Shown piece after piece: positions 41,954-50,845 of a stretch of 64,000 nucleotides of DNA. The position numbers were made by a program, and so were the translations under genes. The DNA comes from Mucilaginibacter sp. (GTDB lineage Bacteria > Bacteroidota > Bacteroidia > Sphingobacteriales > Sphingobacteriaceae): the NCBI RefSeq assembly GCF_028288185.1, contig NZ_JAQBOF010000013.1, positions 1 to 64,000 of the forward strand, written 5' to 3'. Each line of letters begins with the position of its first letter. The first letter of the stretch is position 1. A model generated the notes under the pieces. The model was given only the letters and a program-made list of their open reading frames with translations. It was not told where the DNA came from and searched no databases.

Positions 41954-44095
41954 TTATTGGAAAAACATCCAGCTCACCCCAAATTTAAGCGCGGCATCTT
42001 GTTGCGGGTAACGGTTAACGGTGTAGTAGCCTTTGCTAAATAATCCCTGGTTAGCATAATCATAAGCCACAAAAATATTGGTTTGTTTTATAGTGCCTTT
42101 AAAAAACACGGTAGCTACCGGGTAAGATGAAAATGTAGGATTTGCCCCGTTATAAAACTGGCCCAAACCAACCGCGTATGACGGGGCTACGTATGACGTA
42201 TTAAAACGCACATTCATACCTGTCGACATTTTTAGCGCATCAAATAAATAGGCATTATAATACAGGCTGCTGTACGTATAAACTTCGGGCACACGCAGGG
42301 TAGATTGGTAGTCGGTTTTTTCGTAAACAATATAGTTGTCAAAGTGCAGGTCGTGCCAGCTCAGGTTTTTACCAAGGCTTACTTTTAGCAAATTGATATT
42401 ACTGGCTACCTGTACCGGGTGCGCGTCAATACCGCCTGGCTGCGCGGCAAAATACAGGTAATCGGTAATTAAAAAATATTCGGCCTTAAAATCAATTTGC
42501 AGCGGGTTGTTAATATAATTGAAGGATACACTGGTAGTTTTTTGATTTTTAAAACTGTTATGGAATATGTAGTGATTGCTTATCCAATTGGTAGTTACTA
42601 ATGATGGCGAACTGCTTTGCACATAACCATTCAGGATTATTTTACCGGCCTTATTGTTACCCGCTAATACCGCTTTTGCATCATACAAAAAATCGCCAAA
42701 ATTATGGCCTACGGCTATTTGATTAACGGTAGTTTCTAAATTTACCCTGTCACTAAACCGGTAACTAAGCTTACCATGGATGGTGATATTTTGGAAAGAA
42801 GCATCCTGCTTTTTATCGGGCAGGCGCTGTTTACTACCATATTGATCAATAGTAGTATCGCTTACAAATTGGGTATAGCTATATAAGTCGTGCGTAAGCC
42901 CCAGGTCGAGCTTCAATTCGTTTTTTACAAACTGTTTTGATTTGCCCCGCAGGTAAAAGCTGTATCCAAAATCATTCTGTAAATGGGTTAAGGTAAGCGA
43001 GTCGCGCGACCGGTTAGAGCTAAAATAATAGTCGGGGAACACATGGTAAGTATCCGGATCGTTTTGTAAAAACTCGTATTTGGTTACATTGTAATTAAAG
43101 GTGTAGCTTACCCGCTGGGTAGGCAATATGTTTGCCGTGTTTTTACGGATGGTAGTATCAATGCGCCCTATATAGTAAAACTGTTTAATGTAAATACCGC
43201 CGGTTTTCCAGTTCTCGAAGTTGTTTGGCAGGCGCACAGGTTCGGTACTTTTATCAAATGATCCGCTTGCACTGGTAAAAACCGAGTCGTTTAATATAGA
43301 GCCCGTTTCCGGCGATTTAAGGTTATTAAATATCAGGTTAGCCAACAGGTTGTACCGCTTGCTTTTTGATTCGTACCAGGTAAATACCGCGGCATTTAAA
43401 TCGCTTACGTTTTGCCCAAGCACATGGTTATTGCTGTAAAAATTGCGCGAGCCAACAAAGTTTAAGTTAAAGCCAATATTCCAGTTAGGTTTAATATTTT
43501 GGGTATGCAAAACCTTAAAGTACTGCTCGGCCGCGCCGGCTGTATATAAAGATAACAGGCTAAAAGGCACGCGGGCGTTATAATATTGAATATCCTGCGG
43601 TGTCAGTAAAAACAGATCAAGGGCGTGCAGACCCACATCAAATCCAATTATTTTAGATGGCTCAAACAATAATGGCCGCGCCGCCAGCCCGATAGTACTG
43701 CCCAAACTTATTTTAGGCGATCGGGGTTGAAAAAGCGGGCTGTAATTCTCGAAATTTGCCAACGTAGTATCAATAGGGAATAGTTGTGTACTATCCTTGA
43801 GCAAAGCCTCATTGGTAACTTTAATAAATTTAGCGGTGAAGATAACAGTATCGCGTGCTTGCTGCTCGCGTTTGCGTAAGGTATCTATCATTTCGTCACC
43901 ACTCATTTGCTTACCCTGGCGCGCCGTATCGTTCCGTAACCCATTTCTTTGATTTGGATCATTAGGGTTATACGGATTATTGGGGTTATACGGATTAGCA
44001 GGATTATAAGGCCTGGTAGGATTGATTTGCGCGACAGCAAGATTTGCTGCAAAACAGATCAGTAGTAAGAGTATATATTTTAATTTATCAGGCAT
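41954..44095 (-). CDS. Putative porin (Porin_10-like outer-membrane barrel)
   Basis: A 713-residue outer-membrane protein. After a signal peptide (YILLLLICFAANLAVA) comes a low-complexity NPYNP repeat (NPTRPYNPANPYNPNNPYNP), coded by a 12-bp tandem repeat. A periplasmic segment follows, then many amphipathic strands to the end (ALKFGVSWMFFQ with terminal aromatic). PRSPKISLGSTIGLAARPL and WNIGFNLNFVGSRNFYSNN match the Bacteroidota putative-porin group. The gene overlaps the upstream nucleoside phosphorylase by 8 nt, so it belongs to the lpxK-phosphorylase-porin operon. Solute specificity is unknown. Confidence 0.85.
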   Translation of the reverse strand: MPDKLKYILLLLICFAANLAVAQINPTRPYNPANPYNPNNPYNPNDPNQRNGLRNDTARQGKQMSGDEMIDTLRKREQQARDTVIFTAKFIKVTNEALLKDSTQLFPIDTTLANFENYSPLFQPRSPKISLGSTIGLAARPLLFEPSKIIGFDVGLHALDLFLLTPQDIQYYNARVPFSLLSLYTAGAAEQYFKVLHTQNIKPNWNIGFNLNFVGSRNFYSNNHVLGQNVSDLNAAVFTWYESKSKRYNLLANLIFNNLKSPETGSILNDSVFTSASGSFDKSTEPVRLPNNFENWKTGGIYIKQFYYIGRIDTTIRKNTANILPTQRVSYTFNYNVTKYEFLQNDPDTYHVFPDYYFSSNRSRDSLTLTHLQNDFGYSFYLRGKSKQFVKNELKLDLGLTHDLYSYTQFVSDTTIDQYGSKQRLPDKKQDASFQNITIHGKLSYRFSDRVNLETTVNQIAVGHNFGDFLYDAKAVLAGNNKAGKIILNGYVQSSSPSLVTTNWISNHYIFHNSFKNQKTTSVSFNYINNPLQIDFKAEYFLITDYLYFAAQPGGIDAHPVQVASNINLLKVSLGKNLSWHDLHFDNYIVYEKTDYQSTLRVPEVYTYSSLYYNAYLFDALKMSTGMNVRFNTSYVAPSYAVGLGQFYNGANPTFSSYPVATVFFKGTIKQTNIFVAYDYANQGLFSKGYYTVNRYPQQDAALKFGVSWMFFQ

Positions 44096-44909
44096 TTAAA
44101 CCGGCAATCAATTCTTTAAGTATTAGGGTAAGTTGTGGCTCGGCCGCCATGGCTACCGCGATGATCTCTTCAACCGATACAGGTTTAAGCACCTCAGGGA
44201 AACCTTCGTCCGTTAATACCGATATGGCAAATACCGGCAGGCCCATGTGATTGGCTACGATCACTTCGGGTACGGTACTCATGCCAACGGCATCGCCGCC
44301 AATAATGCGTAAGTAACGATACTCGGCACGGGTTTCTAAATTTGGCCCGGTTACCGCAACATACACGCCTTTATGGCAAGTTATATTGTTTTTTTTTGCG
44401 ATAGTTAAGGCCTTATCAATCAAAGAATGTTTATAAGGCTCGCTCATATCCGGAAAACGTGGCCCAAGCTCGGCATCGTTACGGCCAACCAAGGGGTTTT
44501 CCGGTTGCAGGCTGATATGATCTTCGATAACCATCAGGTCACCTTTTTTAAAGGCTGGATTTAAAGCGCCGCTGGCGTTTGATACGAACAGGGTTTTAAT
44601 ACCCAGCATTTTCATCACCCTAACGGGGAAGGTGATTTGCTGCATGCTATAACCTTCGTAATAATGCAAACGGCCCTGCATGGCTACAACTTTTACGCCG
44701 CCAAGTGTACCAAATATTAATTTACCCGAATGGAATTCTAAAGTTGAGATAGGGAAATCAGGAATGTTACTATACATTAACTGTTTTTCAACCTCAATTT
44801 CGCTTACAAGGCCACCTAAACCAGTGCCTAAAATTATACCAACTTCGGGTACAAAATCGCCTATGCGGCTTTTAATGTACTGGGTGGTGCTCTCTATATT
44901 TCCTGACAT
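44088..44909 (-). CDS. Purine-nucleoside phosphorylase (trimeric PNP/MTAP class)
   Basis: About 273 residues, cytosolic. It splits purine nucleosides with phosphate during salvage. VGIILGTGLGGLVSEIE is the phosphate loop, LEFHSGKLIFG and MQGRLHYYEGY add phosphate and ribose contacts, and SNASGALNPAFKKGDLMVIE with GVYVAVTGPNLETRAEYRYL completes the purine pocket (Glu near ETRAEY). MSTVPEVIVANHMGLP is the family signature. ATG 44909 is chosen; the gene overlaps lpxK by 38 nt and the porin gene by 8 nt. Confidence 0.93.
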   Translation of the reverse strand: MSGNIESTTQYIKSRIGDFVPEVGIILGTGLGGLVSEIEVEKQLMYSNIPDFPISTLEFHSGKLIFGTLGGVKVVAMQGRLHYYEGYSMQQITFPVRVMKMLGIKTLFVSNASGALNPAFKKGDLMVIEDHISLQPENPLVGRNDAELGPRFPDMSEPYKHSLIDKALTIAKKNNITCHKGVYVAVTGPNLETRAEYRYLRIIGGDAVGMSTVPEVIVANHMGLPVFAISVLTDEGFPEVLKPVSVEEIIAVAMAAEPQLTLILKELIAGLNA

Positions 44910-45933
44910 ATTCAATAATCATTTCATTAAATTCCTGCTGGTGATGTAAAAAACTAATACCTATTGGCAGTACCAAAACAGGTAGCTTTTTAACAAGCGG
45001 CAGCAATTCTTGTTCTCCTAAACGCTGTGCATCCTTTTCTGTTGTGATGATCACTTTTTTTTGTGATGTGCAGTCAGCAAATTCATCGGCAAGTTTAGTG
45101 ATATTTTTTAAGCTAAAGCGGTGGTGATCGGGATAATTATGATGTATAACGTGTAAAGTTTGTTTTTTTATATAGTTAACCAGCGGATCGGCATTGGCGA
45201 TGCCGGTCAGTAGGAAAACTGTAGTATCTGCATCAATAGCTGTATCAGCCTGATTGCTATTCATATCCTGCAAACCCAGGTAATTTATGGTTGTAAAAAA
45301 CATTTGCTGGTAGGGTTGAGGTGCTATATCAGCCACTATTTTTTCCAGCTCGGCCTGGGGCAGATCTGCCGGGCATTTGCTCACAATAATAATACCGGCC
45401 CGCCATTTTCCGTAAAATGGTTCGCGATAATTACCGGCAGGCAACACCCAGTGCGGATTGTTAAGATTGTTAAAATCAAACAACAAAATACTTAACCCGG
45501 GCTTAACTGCGCGGTGTTGATAGGCATCATCAAGGATAATCACCTCATGATCGTTTATTAGCTGCTCAATGCCGTCACCCCGTTTTTCGCAAACCGCAAC
45601 TGTAATATCAGGGAATTTATGTTTAAACTGTGCGGGTTCATCGCCTATTTGAGTTGCAGTTGCAGTGACGGTAGCCAATTGATACCCTTTTGTTTCTCTT
45701 CCATAACCACGGCTTAGTGTTGCCAATCGATGATCTTTTTTTAACAGGCGAATCAAATATTCTGTCATAGGGCTTTTGCCGGCACCACCGACTTCAAGGT
45801 TACCAACTGATATGATGGGCAGATCAAATTGCCGGCTTTTAAACAGGCCGGTATCATAGCACCAATTGCGTATACCCACAATTAATCCGTAGATCAAAGA
45901 AAAAGGAAATAATAGCAGGCGCAGGTACTTCAT
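44872..45933 (-). CDS. lpxK: Tetraacyldisaccharide 4'-kinase
   Basis: A 353-residue inner-membrane-associated kinase that phosphorylates the lipid A precursor at the 4' position. A hydrophobic N-terminus (LRLLLFPFSLIYGLIVG) is followed by a Walker A of the family type, VGNLEVGGAGKSPMTEYLI, then LSRGYGRET, GDEPAQFKHKF and VIILDDAYQHRAV (the DDxxQ/H motif). The length is normal. It is first in a tight operon with the phosphorylase and porin genes. A near-consensus TATCTTTA promoter motif lies just upstream. Confidence 0.94.
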   Translation of the reverse strand: MKYLRLLLFPFSLIYGLIVGIRNWCYDTGLFKSRQFDLPIISVGNLEVGGAGKSPMTEYLIRLLKKDHRLATLSRGYGRETKGYQLATVTATATQIGDEPAQFKHKFPDITVAVCEKRGDGIEQLINDHEVIILDDAYQHRAVKPGLSILLFDFNNLNNPHWVLPAGNYREPFYGKWRAGIIIVSKCPADLPQAELEKIVADIAPQPYQQMFFTTINYLGLQDMNSNQADTAIDADTTVFLLTGIANADPLVNYIKKQTLHVIHHNYPDHHRFSLKNITKLADEFADCTSQKKVIITTEKDAQRLGEQELLPLVKKLPVLVLPIGISFLHHQQEFNEMIIEYVRKYREHHPVH

Positions 45934-45962
45934 ACTGGGTGTAAAGATAGGAAAAAGCCGTT

Positions 45963-46094
45963 AACTCACCCCGCCTACGCTTCGCCTTTGGCGGAAAGAG
46001 GGTTAGCCTCTTCAAAGGAGAGGGGGCTTTTAAAAACCCTCTTTACCGCTTGCGAAAGAGAGGGTGATCAAGCGAAGCGATGATCGGGGTGAGT
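45963..46094. repeat. Compound palindrome with CACCCCG ends
   Basis: ACTCACCCCG (45964-45973) pairs with CGGGGTGAGT (46085-46094). The interior has several partial complements (agagggttagcctctt, gagggggcttttaaaaaccctc). It occupies nearly all of the gap between the AI-2E-type gene and lpxK. Confidence 0.8.
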
Positions 46095-46099
46095 AAGCA

Positions 46100-47194
46100 C
46101 TACTCCGTTTTCATTTTTTTCTCTGCCGATTTTTTGAACTCATAATCGCCGCCCAGCAGGTAGCCCCAGGCTTTAGTACTTTCAACACGATCAAAGATTA
46201 TTTTAAATATGGCCATCATAGGGATGGATAAGAACATGCCCGAAAGCCCCCACATCATTTCGCCCAGTATAATGCCTAAAAAGGTAATCAGCGCGTTTAG
46301 CCGTACTTTTGAGCCTACTACAGCGGGTAACAACACGTTAGCATCAACAAGATGAATAGCTATTACGCTTATGCCTACTTCGACAGCATTCGTTATCGGC
46401 CCGGTGGCAAAGGTGATGAGCACACTTAAAAACAGCGCCGAAAATATCCCCAGGTAGGGGATAATATTAAACAGCCCGACAATTATGCCCAGCAGCACGG
46501 CGTATTTTATACCTATCATCCAAAACGCTGTACAGGCAACGGTAGCAACTATTACCATTTCGAGCAGCAGGCCCAATATATATTGTCTTAAAATGCCTTG
46601 TATGTTTTCTACTATATCATGTACAATGTGCTCATTGTCTTTACCAAAAGCTTGTAAAATAAAACCAAACAGCAACTTCCTGTAAAACAGCAGGAAGAAA
46701 GTGAATATCATGATGAACACATAGAACAACAGTAATGATGATATGGCACCAAATGTTGTGCTTATTACTTCTGTGCCTGATGATATTATCTTTTTCTCTG
46801 TGTTAGCTACATATGTTTTTTGTTTGGCTAAATTATAGTGGAATGTTCCTTGTATCCAATCGGATATATTGTTTACAGATTGTGCCAGTTGCTTTTGCAG
46901 CATGGGCCAGTCGTCCATCAGCTTTGATATTTGCGAGCCTACCAGGTATAATATCCCGCTTATAAAGCCTATTAATAATAGAATGGATACAAAAGATGAT
47001 GCACTGCGCGGCATACGTAACTTTTGCTCTAAAAACCCCGAAACCGGTAATAAAAGAATAGCGAACAGAAAGCCGAATATTAAAGGGTCGAGCATTTCTT
47101 TGCCTTGTATAATTAAAAAACCCAGCGACAAAATACCAATAAGTACCAGCGATAATCGTTCGTAAAACGGAGCTATGATTTTTTTTGTCGTCAT
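46100..47194 (-). CDS. AI-2E family (PerM/TqsA-like) transporter
   Basis: A 364-residue inner-membrane protein with about eight hydrophobic helices in the family's order. An N-terminal pair (LSLVLIGILSLGFLIIQGKE) leads to a helix-loop-helix soluble part (MDDWPMLQKQLAQSVNNISD). A central pair precedes LLGIIVGLFNIIPYLGIFSA, the conserved NxIPxxG motif. The end is LLPAVVGSKVRLNALITFLG then ILGEMMWGLSGMFLSIPMM. Family members export small molecules or act as Na+/H+ antiporters; the name does not prove autoinducer transport. It is monocistronic. Confidence 0.88.
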   Translation of the reverse strand: MTTKKIIAPFYERLSLVLIGILSLGFLIIQGKEMLDPLIFGFLFAILLLPVSGFLEQKLRMPRSASSFVSILLLIGFISGILYLVGSQISKLMDDWPMLQKQLAQSVNNISDWIQGTFHYNLAKQKTYVANTEKKIISSGTEVISTTFGAISSLLLFYVFIMIFTFFLLFYRKLLFGFILQAFGKDNEHIVHDIVENIQGILRQYILGLLLEMVIVATVACTAFWMIGIKYAVLLGIIVGLFNIIPYLGIFSALFLSVLITFATGPITNAVEVGISVIAIHLVDANVLLPAVVGSKVRLNALITFLGIILGEMMWGLSGMFLSIPMMAIFKIIFDRVESTKAWGYLLGGDYEFKKSAEKKMKTE

Positions 47195-47305
47195 TATATA
47201 AATTTAGTAGGATAAAACGTTACCGCCGTATATATGTTTTGAAGATAATAATAAATGATTAAGCAGCACGGTTTTTATTAAAATATATCAATGCTTTTGG
47301 ATCGG

Positions 47306-48178
47306 CTAATATTTTGCCAGCCGCTCTAATAATTGCTTAATATAATGATCCATGATCTTTGCAGGTTGCATGCTGAATTTTTGCGTAACCCGGTTAGCCA
47401 GTATAACGTTACACGATACTGCCCGGTGGCCCAAACTTGCGGCCAGGCCATATATGCCTGCTGTTTCCATTTCTAAATTGGTAATGCGTTGGCCCTCAAA
47501 ATTGAATTGCTGTATAATATTAATCAAATTTGGAATGGCTGCCACGGCTCGTACCTGGCGACCCTGTGGCGAGTAGAAGCCGGGCGCGGTAATAGTTATG
47601 CCTTGCTGCTCGCCGTTACCTAATTTGGCTAGTAAATTTGCACCTGCCGAGGCTATGTAGGGTGATAAAATAGCATCTGCCGGTAATGTTGCTTTAAAAG
47701 CATTAAGCAGGTCTTGCTCCTTACCGGTTAGTGTTTGTTTATAATAATGCATTAACGGATCTAACCCAAATGCTGCCGATGATAGTAGCAGGCTGTCAAT
47801 AGCAATATCAGCCTGTACAGCCCCTGATGTGCCGATGCGGATAATGTTTAGGCTGCGCAGGGTTTGGTTCACTCTACGCGTGCTAAAATCGATATTAACC
47901 AATGCGTCCAGCTCGTTAAAAACAATGTCGATATTGTCGGTACCAATACCGGTTGATAGTACGGTCAGCCTTTTATTGCCGATGGTGCCGGTATGGGTAA
48001 TGAACTCGCGTTTTCCTTTTTTTAGTTCGATGAAATCAAAATACTTGCTTACTTCGCCAACACGGTCAGGGTCGCCTACGGTAATTACGGTATCGGCAAT
48101 GTCGCCGGGGTGCAGGTTTAAGTGGTAGGCGCTGCCATCGGCATTTAATATAAGATCGGTTTCTGATATGCGGTTCAT
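47306..48178 (-). CDS. Uridine phosphorylase-like nucleoside phosphorylase
   Basis: A 290-residue NP-I-family enzyme of pyrimidine salvage. VITVGDPDRVGEVSKYFDFI carries the phosphate-binding GDPxR, IIRIGTSGAVQADIAIDSLL the central strand-loop, and ITNLEMETAGIYGLAASLGH the ribose-binding EMET motif. The rest matches hexameric uridine phosphorylases in length. It converts uridine and phosphate to uracil and ribose 1-phosphate; related nucleosides cannot be excluded. It diverges from a small plus-strand gene across a 60-bp gap. Confidence 0.88.
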   Translation of the reverse strand: MNRISETDLILNADGSAYHLNLHPGDIADTVITVGDPDRVGEVSKYFDFIELKKGKREFITHTGTIGNKRLTVLSTGIGTDNIDIVFNELDALVNIDFSTRRVNQTLRSLNIIRIGTSGAVQADIAIDSLLLSSAAFGLDPLMHYYKQTLTGKEQDLLNAFKATLPADAILSPYIASAGANLLAKLGNGEQQGITITAPGFYSPQGRQVRAVAAIPNLINIIQQFNFEGQRITNLEMETAGIYGLAASLGHRAVSCNVILANRVTQKFSMQPAKIMDHYIKQLLERLAKY

Positions 48179-48238
48179 ACTCGTAAAATTGGCAAATATT
48201 TTGCATGGATTAATATCATTTACTTAATTATTAATATC

Positions 48239-48409
48239 ATGGCTAAATATTCAGAAAAAGCAGGTGAAAAAGTTGAGAAAACAATGCACGAAATGAAAGC
48301 AGGCAAACTAAAAAGCGGCAGCGGTAAAAAGGTAACCAGTAAAAAGCAGGCTGTCGCTATTGGGCTATCAGAGGCGAGGAAGGAAGGGGCTAAGGTGCCG
48401 AAGAAATAA
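48239..48409 (+). CDS. Small basic DUF6496-like protein
   Basis: A complete 56-residue frame, MAKYSEKAGEKVEKTMHEMK then AGKLKSGSGKKVTSKKQAVA and IGLSEARKEGAKVPKK. It is lysine-rich, with the KSGSGKKVxSxKQAxAIGLSEARKxGxKVPKK pattern I know from DUF6496 proteins, small stand-alone proteins of unknown, possibly nucleic-acid-binding, function. It is divergent from the uridine phosphorylase gene. A GC-rich palindrome starts 4 nt after the stop. Confidence 0.8.
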   Translation: MAKYSEKAGEKVEKTMHEMKAGKLKSGSGKKVTSKKQAVAIGLSEARKEGAKVPKK

Positions 48410-48412
48410 GCC

Positions 48413-48500
48413 CAAGCCCCCTCTAAATCTCCCCCGGTAGGGGAGACTTTTTTTGTTTCTATTAAAAGCCCTCCCTACTGGGGAGGGTTGGGTGGGGCTG
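48413..48500. repeat. GC-rich compound palindrome, copy 2 (partner 36204-36281)
   Basis: It has the same build as the copy at 36204: CTCCCC-CGGTA-GGGGAG, then CCTCCC-TACTG-GGGAGG with outer AAGCCCC/GGGGCTG-type ends. Its right 26 bp overlap the end of the Gfo/Idh/MocA gene and supply that gene's last codons and stop. Confidence 0.85.
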
Positions 48501-49470
48501 TAAACGCGTCAATGATCTTCATTAACACAATAGCATCATCTATCGAGCAGGGGTTATCGCCCTCCCCATTAAAATAGTTTACTACTTTTTCTATCATCGG
48601 CTGCTGCACATGCTCTAACGATGGGAAGGTTATCAATTCTTCTAGGCCGCCGACTTTTAAAGTTATGGTATGCGGGGCGTTAAAAAACGGGAAACTGATA
48701 CTGCCTTCTGATCCTATTATTTCGCATCGGTCAATTGATTCTTCTTCGGTAACGTTAAAGCACCATGAACCATTAACAACAACGCCATTTTTAAATATCA
48801 GCAGGCCACTTACATTATCATCGCAAGGGTTAGCGCCTGATTGATTGAGTCCGCGGCCATTATAATATTCGGGTTCGCCAAAAAAATAGAGCATCAGGTC
48901 GAGTTGGTGTGGTGACAGGTCATGGAAATAGCCACCGCCAGATAGCGCCGGGTTTATGCGCCAGTTATCTTCTAAGTGGGTTATCAGGGCCGGTTTACGG
49001 CTTTGCCACATCCTTATCTGTACGGTGCGGACATCGCCGATAACCTTAGTATCTAATAGCTCTTTTATCTTTAAAAAGAAAGGCTGCGCCCGGCGGTAAT
49101 GCGCTATTGATACCTTGCCCGTGCTTTGCTTAACGGCCTCGGCTATTTTAATAGCTTCGGCAGCGTTTAGGGTTACGGGCTTTTCTATGTAAACGTTTAA
49201 TCCTTTTTTTAGGGCCGATAAGGTATAATCAATATGCGAAGCCGGTGGGGTAGCCACATAAACCGAATTGATCTCCGGGTCGTTCATTAACTGTTCGCCA
49301 TCAGCATACCATTTGCCTATGTTGTGACGGCGGGCATAGTCGGCAGCTTTTTCGGCATTGCGGCGCATTACGGCTATTAACTTACTGTTAGGCACCTTGC
49401 TTAGTGCCGGCCCGCTTTTTTTCTCCGTCACGTTGCCGCAACCAATTATACCCCAGGTAATTTTGCTCAT
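48475..49470 (-). CDS. Gfo/Idh/MocA-family oxidoreductase
   Basis: A 331-residue NAD(P)-dependent sugar or polyol oxidoreductase. The N-terminal Rossmann loop is ITWGIIGCGNVTEKKSGPAL. The EKP motif is in GLNVYIEKPVTLNAAEA with the catalytic lysine. The C-terminal sheet domain holds LSGGGYFHDLSPHQLDLML, with His residues for substrate. The last residues, TAPPNPPQ, come from the GC-rich palindrome at 48413-48500, so the native C-terminus was replaced or extended by a repeat. The substrate is unknown. It follows folC on the same strand, 35 bp away. Confidence 0.9.
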   Translation of the reverse strand: MSKITWGIIGCGNVTEKKSGPALSKVPNSKLIAVMRRNAEKAADYARRHNIGKWYADGEQLMNDPEINSVYVATPPASHIDYTLSALKKGLNVYIEKPVTLNAAEAIKIAEAVKQSTGKVSIAHYRRAQPFFLKIKELLDTKVIGDVRTVQIRMWQSRKPALITHLEDNWRINPALSGGGYFHDLSPHQLDLMLYFFGEPEYYNGRGLNQSGANPCDDNVSGLLIFKNGVVVNGSWCFNVTEEESIDRCEIIGSEGSISFPFFNAPHTITLKVGGLEELITFPSLEHVQQPMIEKVVNYFNGEGDNPCSIDDAIVLMKIIDAFTAPPNPPQ

Positions 49471-49504
49471 ATTGTGTATTTAAGAACAGTAAAAATAGAA
49501 TTTT

Positions 49505-50803
49505 TCAGACAATCTCTGCCACCACAAACGTACTCCCGCCCACAAATACAAGGTCGCTATCATTAGCCTTTTTTTGTGCTGATGCTAACGCGGCTTTTAC
49601 AGACGAGTATGCATCACCACTCAACCCAAATAAAGCCGCTTGTTGCTTTAAGCTTTCAGCCTCCAATCCACGCGGCATATCGGGCCGGCAGAAATAGTAA
49701 ATAGCATTAGTTGGTAGCATGGATAATACTTTACTGCTATCCTTATCATTCACCATACCGATAACAAAATGCAGCTGGTTATACTGCACGTTGGCAATGT
49801 TTTTCAAAACTTCCTGTATGCCATCAGGGTTATGCCCCGTATCGCAAATAGTTAATGGGTTTTTGCTTAGCACTTCCCAACGACCATGCAAACCTGTTAA
49901 GGTTTTAACCTGGCGCAGGGCAGTTTTTATATGATCGTCAGTTATTATAAAGCCTTGTGCGCGTAACTCATTTACCGTGGCCAATACGGTCTTTATATTT
50001 TTAAGTTGGTAACTACCGGTTAAATCCAGTTGTAAGTTGTGAGTAATGAGTTGTGAGTTTTCGGTGATTTCAACTTCCAACAGATCGTCCCATCCTTTTG
50101 ACCTTTGACTTTTAACTTTTGAATTAAATAATTCAGATGCAAAGCTAATAGACGCATTTTCCTGTTCCGCTTTGCGGATGAAAATATCGGCAACCTCATC
50201 CTGTCCTTCGCCGATGATTACGGGGATGTTGGGTTTGATGATGCCGGCTTTTTCGGCAGCGATGAGTTGCAGTGTATCGCCTAAGATATTCATATGGTCC
50301 CAGCCGATATTGGTAATGATGGATAGGAGCGGAGTGATGATATTAGTCGAATCCAACCTGCCGCCCAACCCGGTTTCAATAACAGCTATATCTACCTTTT
50401 CTTTAGCGAAAATATCAAAAGCCAAGCCAACCGTCATTTCAAAAAAGGAGGGTTGGATCTCCTCAAAATCCGGTTGATGTTTGGCTACAAAATCAATTAC
50501 TGTTTGCTGGCTGATCATCTGGCCATTAACACGGATCCGCTCCCTGAAATCTTTTAAATGCGGGGATGTATACAGCCCGGTTTTATAACCCGCTACCTGC
50601 AGCACTGCCGCCAGCATGTGCGAGGTGGAGCCTTTACCATTGGTCCCGGCTATATGGATGGTTTTGAATTTATACTGAGGATTGTTCAGGCGATTACAAA
50701 GCTCAATGGTATTATTCAGATCAGCTTTATAGGCCGAGATGCCTACACGAGTAAATACGGGTAGCTGTGCGTATAGGTAATCGATGGTTTGCTGGTAGTT
50801 CAT
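49505..50803 (-). CDS. folC: Folylpolyglutamate/dihydrofolate synthase
   Basis: A 432-residue Mur-ligase-like enzyme that joins glutamate to dihydropteroate and folates. The P-loop is IHIAGTNGKGSTSHMLAAVL; the Mg/folate loop is ETGLGGRLDSTNI. The ATP-binding lid and C-terminal domain include GRWEVLSKNPLTICDTGHNP. Two short insertions near the domain junction, NSKVKSQRSK and ENSQLITHNLQLDL, are encoded by 7-nt word arrays yet keep the frame. In other Bacteroidota, as I recall, folC follows tonB directly; here a 2.2-kb insert lies between. Confidence 0.93.
   Translation of the reverse strand: MNYQQTIDYLYAQLPVFTRVGISAYKADLNNTIELCNRLNNPQYKFKTIHIAGTNGKGSTSHMLAAVLQVAGYKTGLYTSPHLKDFRERIRVNGQMISQQTVIDFVAKHQPDFEEIQPSFFEMTVGLAFDIFAKEKVDIAVIETGLGGRLDSTNIITPLLSIITNIGWDHMNILGDTLQLIAAEKAGIIKPNIPVIIGEGQDEVADIFIRKAEQENASISFASELFNSKVKSQRSKGWDDLLEVEITENSQLITHNLQLDLTGSYQLKNIKTVLATVNELRAQGFIITDDHIKTALRQVKTLTGLHGRWEVLSKNPLTICDTGHNPDGIQEVLKNIANVQYNQLHFVIGMVNDKDSSKVLSMLPTNAIYYFCRPDMPRGLEAESLKQQAALFGLSGDAYSSVKAALASAQKKANDSDLVFVGGSTFVVAEIV
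50028..50122. repeat. Two 7-nt word arrays inside folC
   Basis: Array 1 (50028-50062, plus strand): AGTTGTA, AGTTGTG, AGTAATG, AGTTGTG, AGTTTTC. Array 2 (50095-50122): CTTTTGA, CCTTTGA, CTTTTAA, CTTTTGA. Both are in phase with period 7. They lie 32 bp apart and are read through by the folC frame on the minus strand. Confidence 0.85.
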
Positions 50804-50845
50804 TTTGCTACTGCAAAGCTATTAACTAAATGTTATTTACACGAG

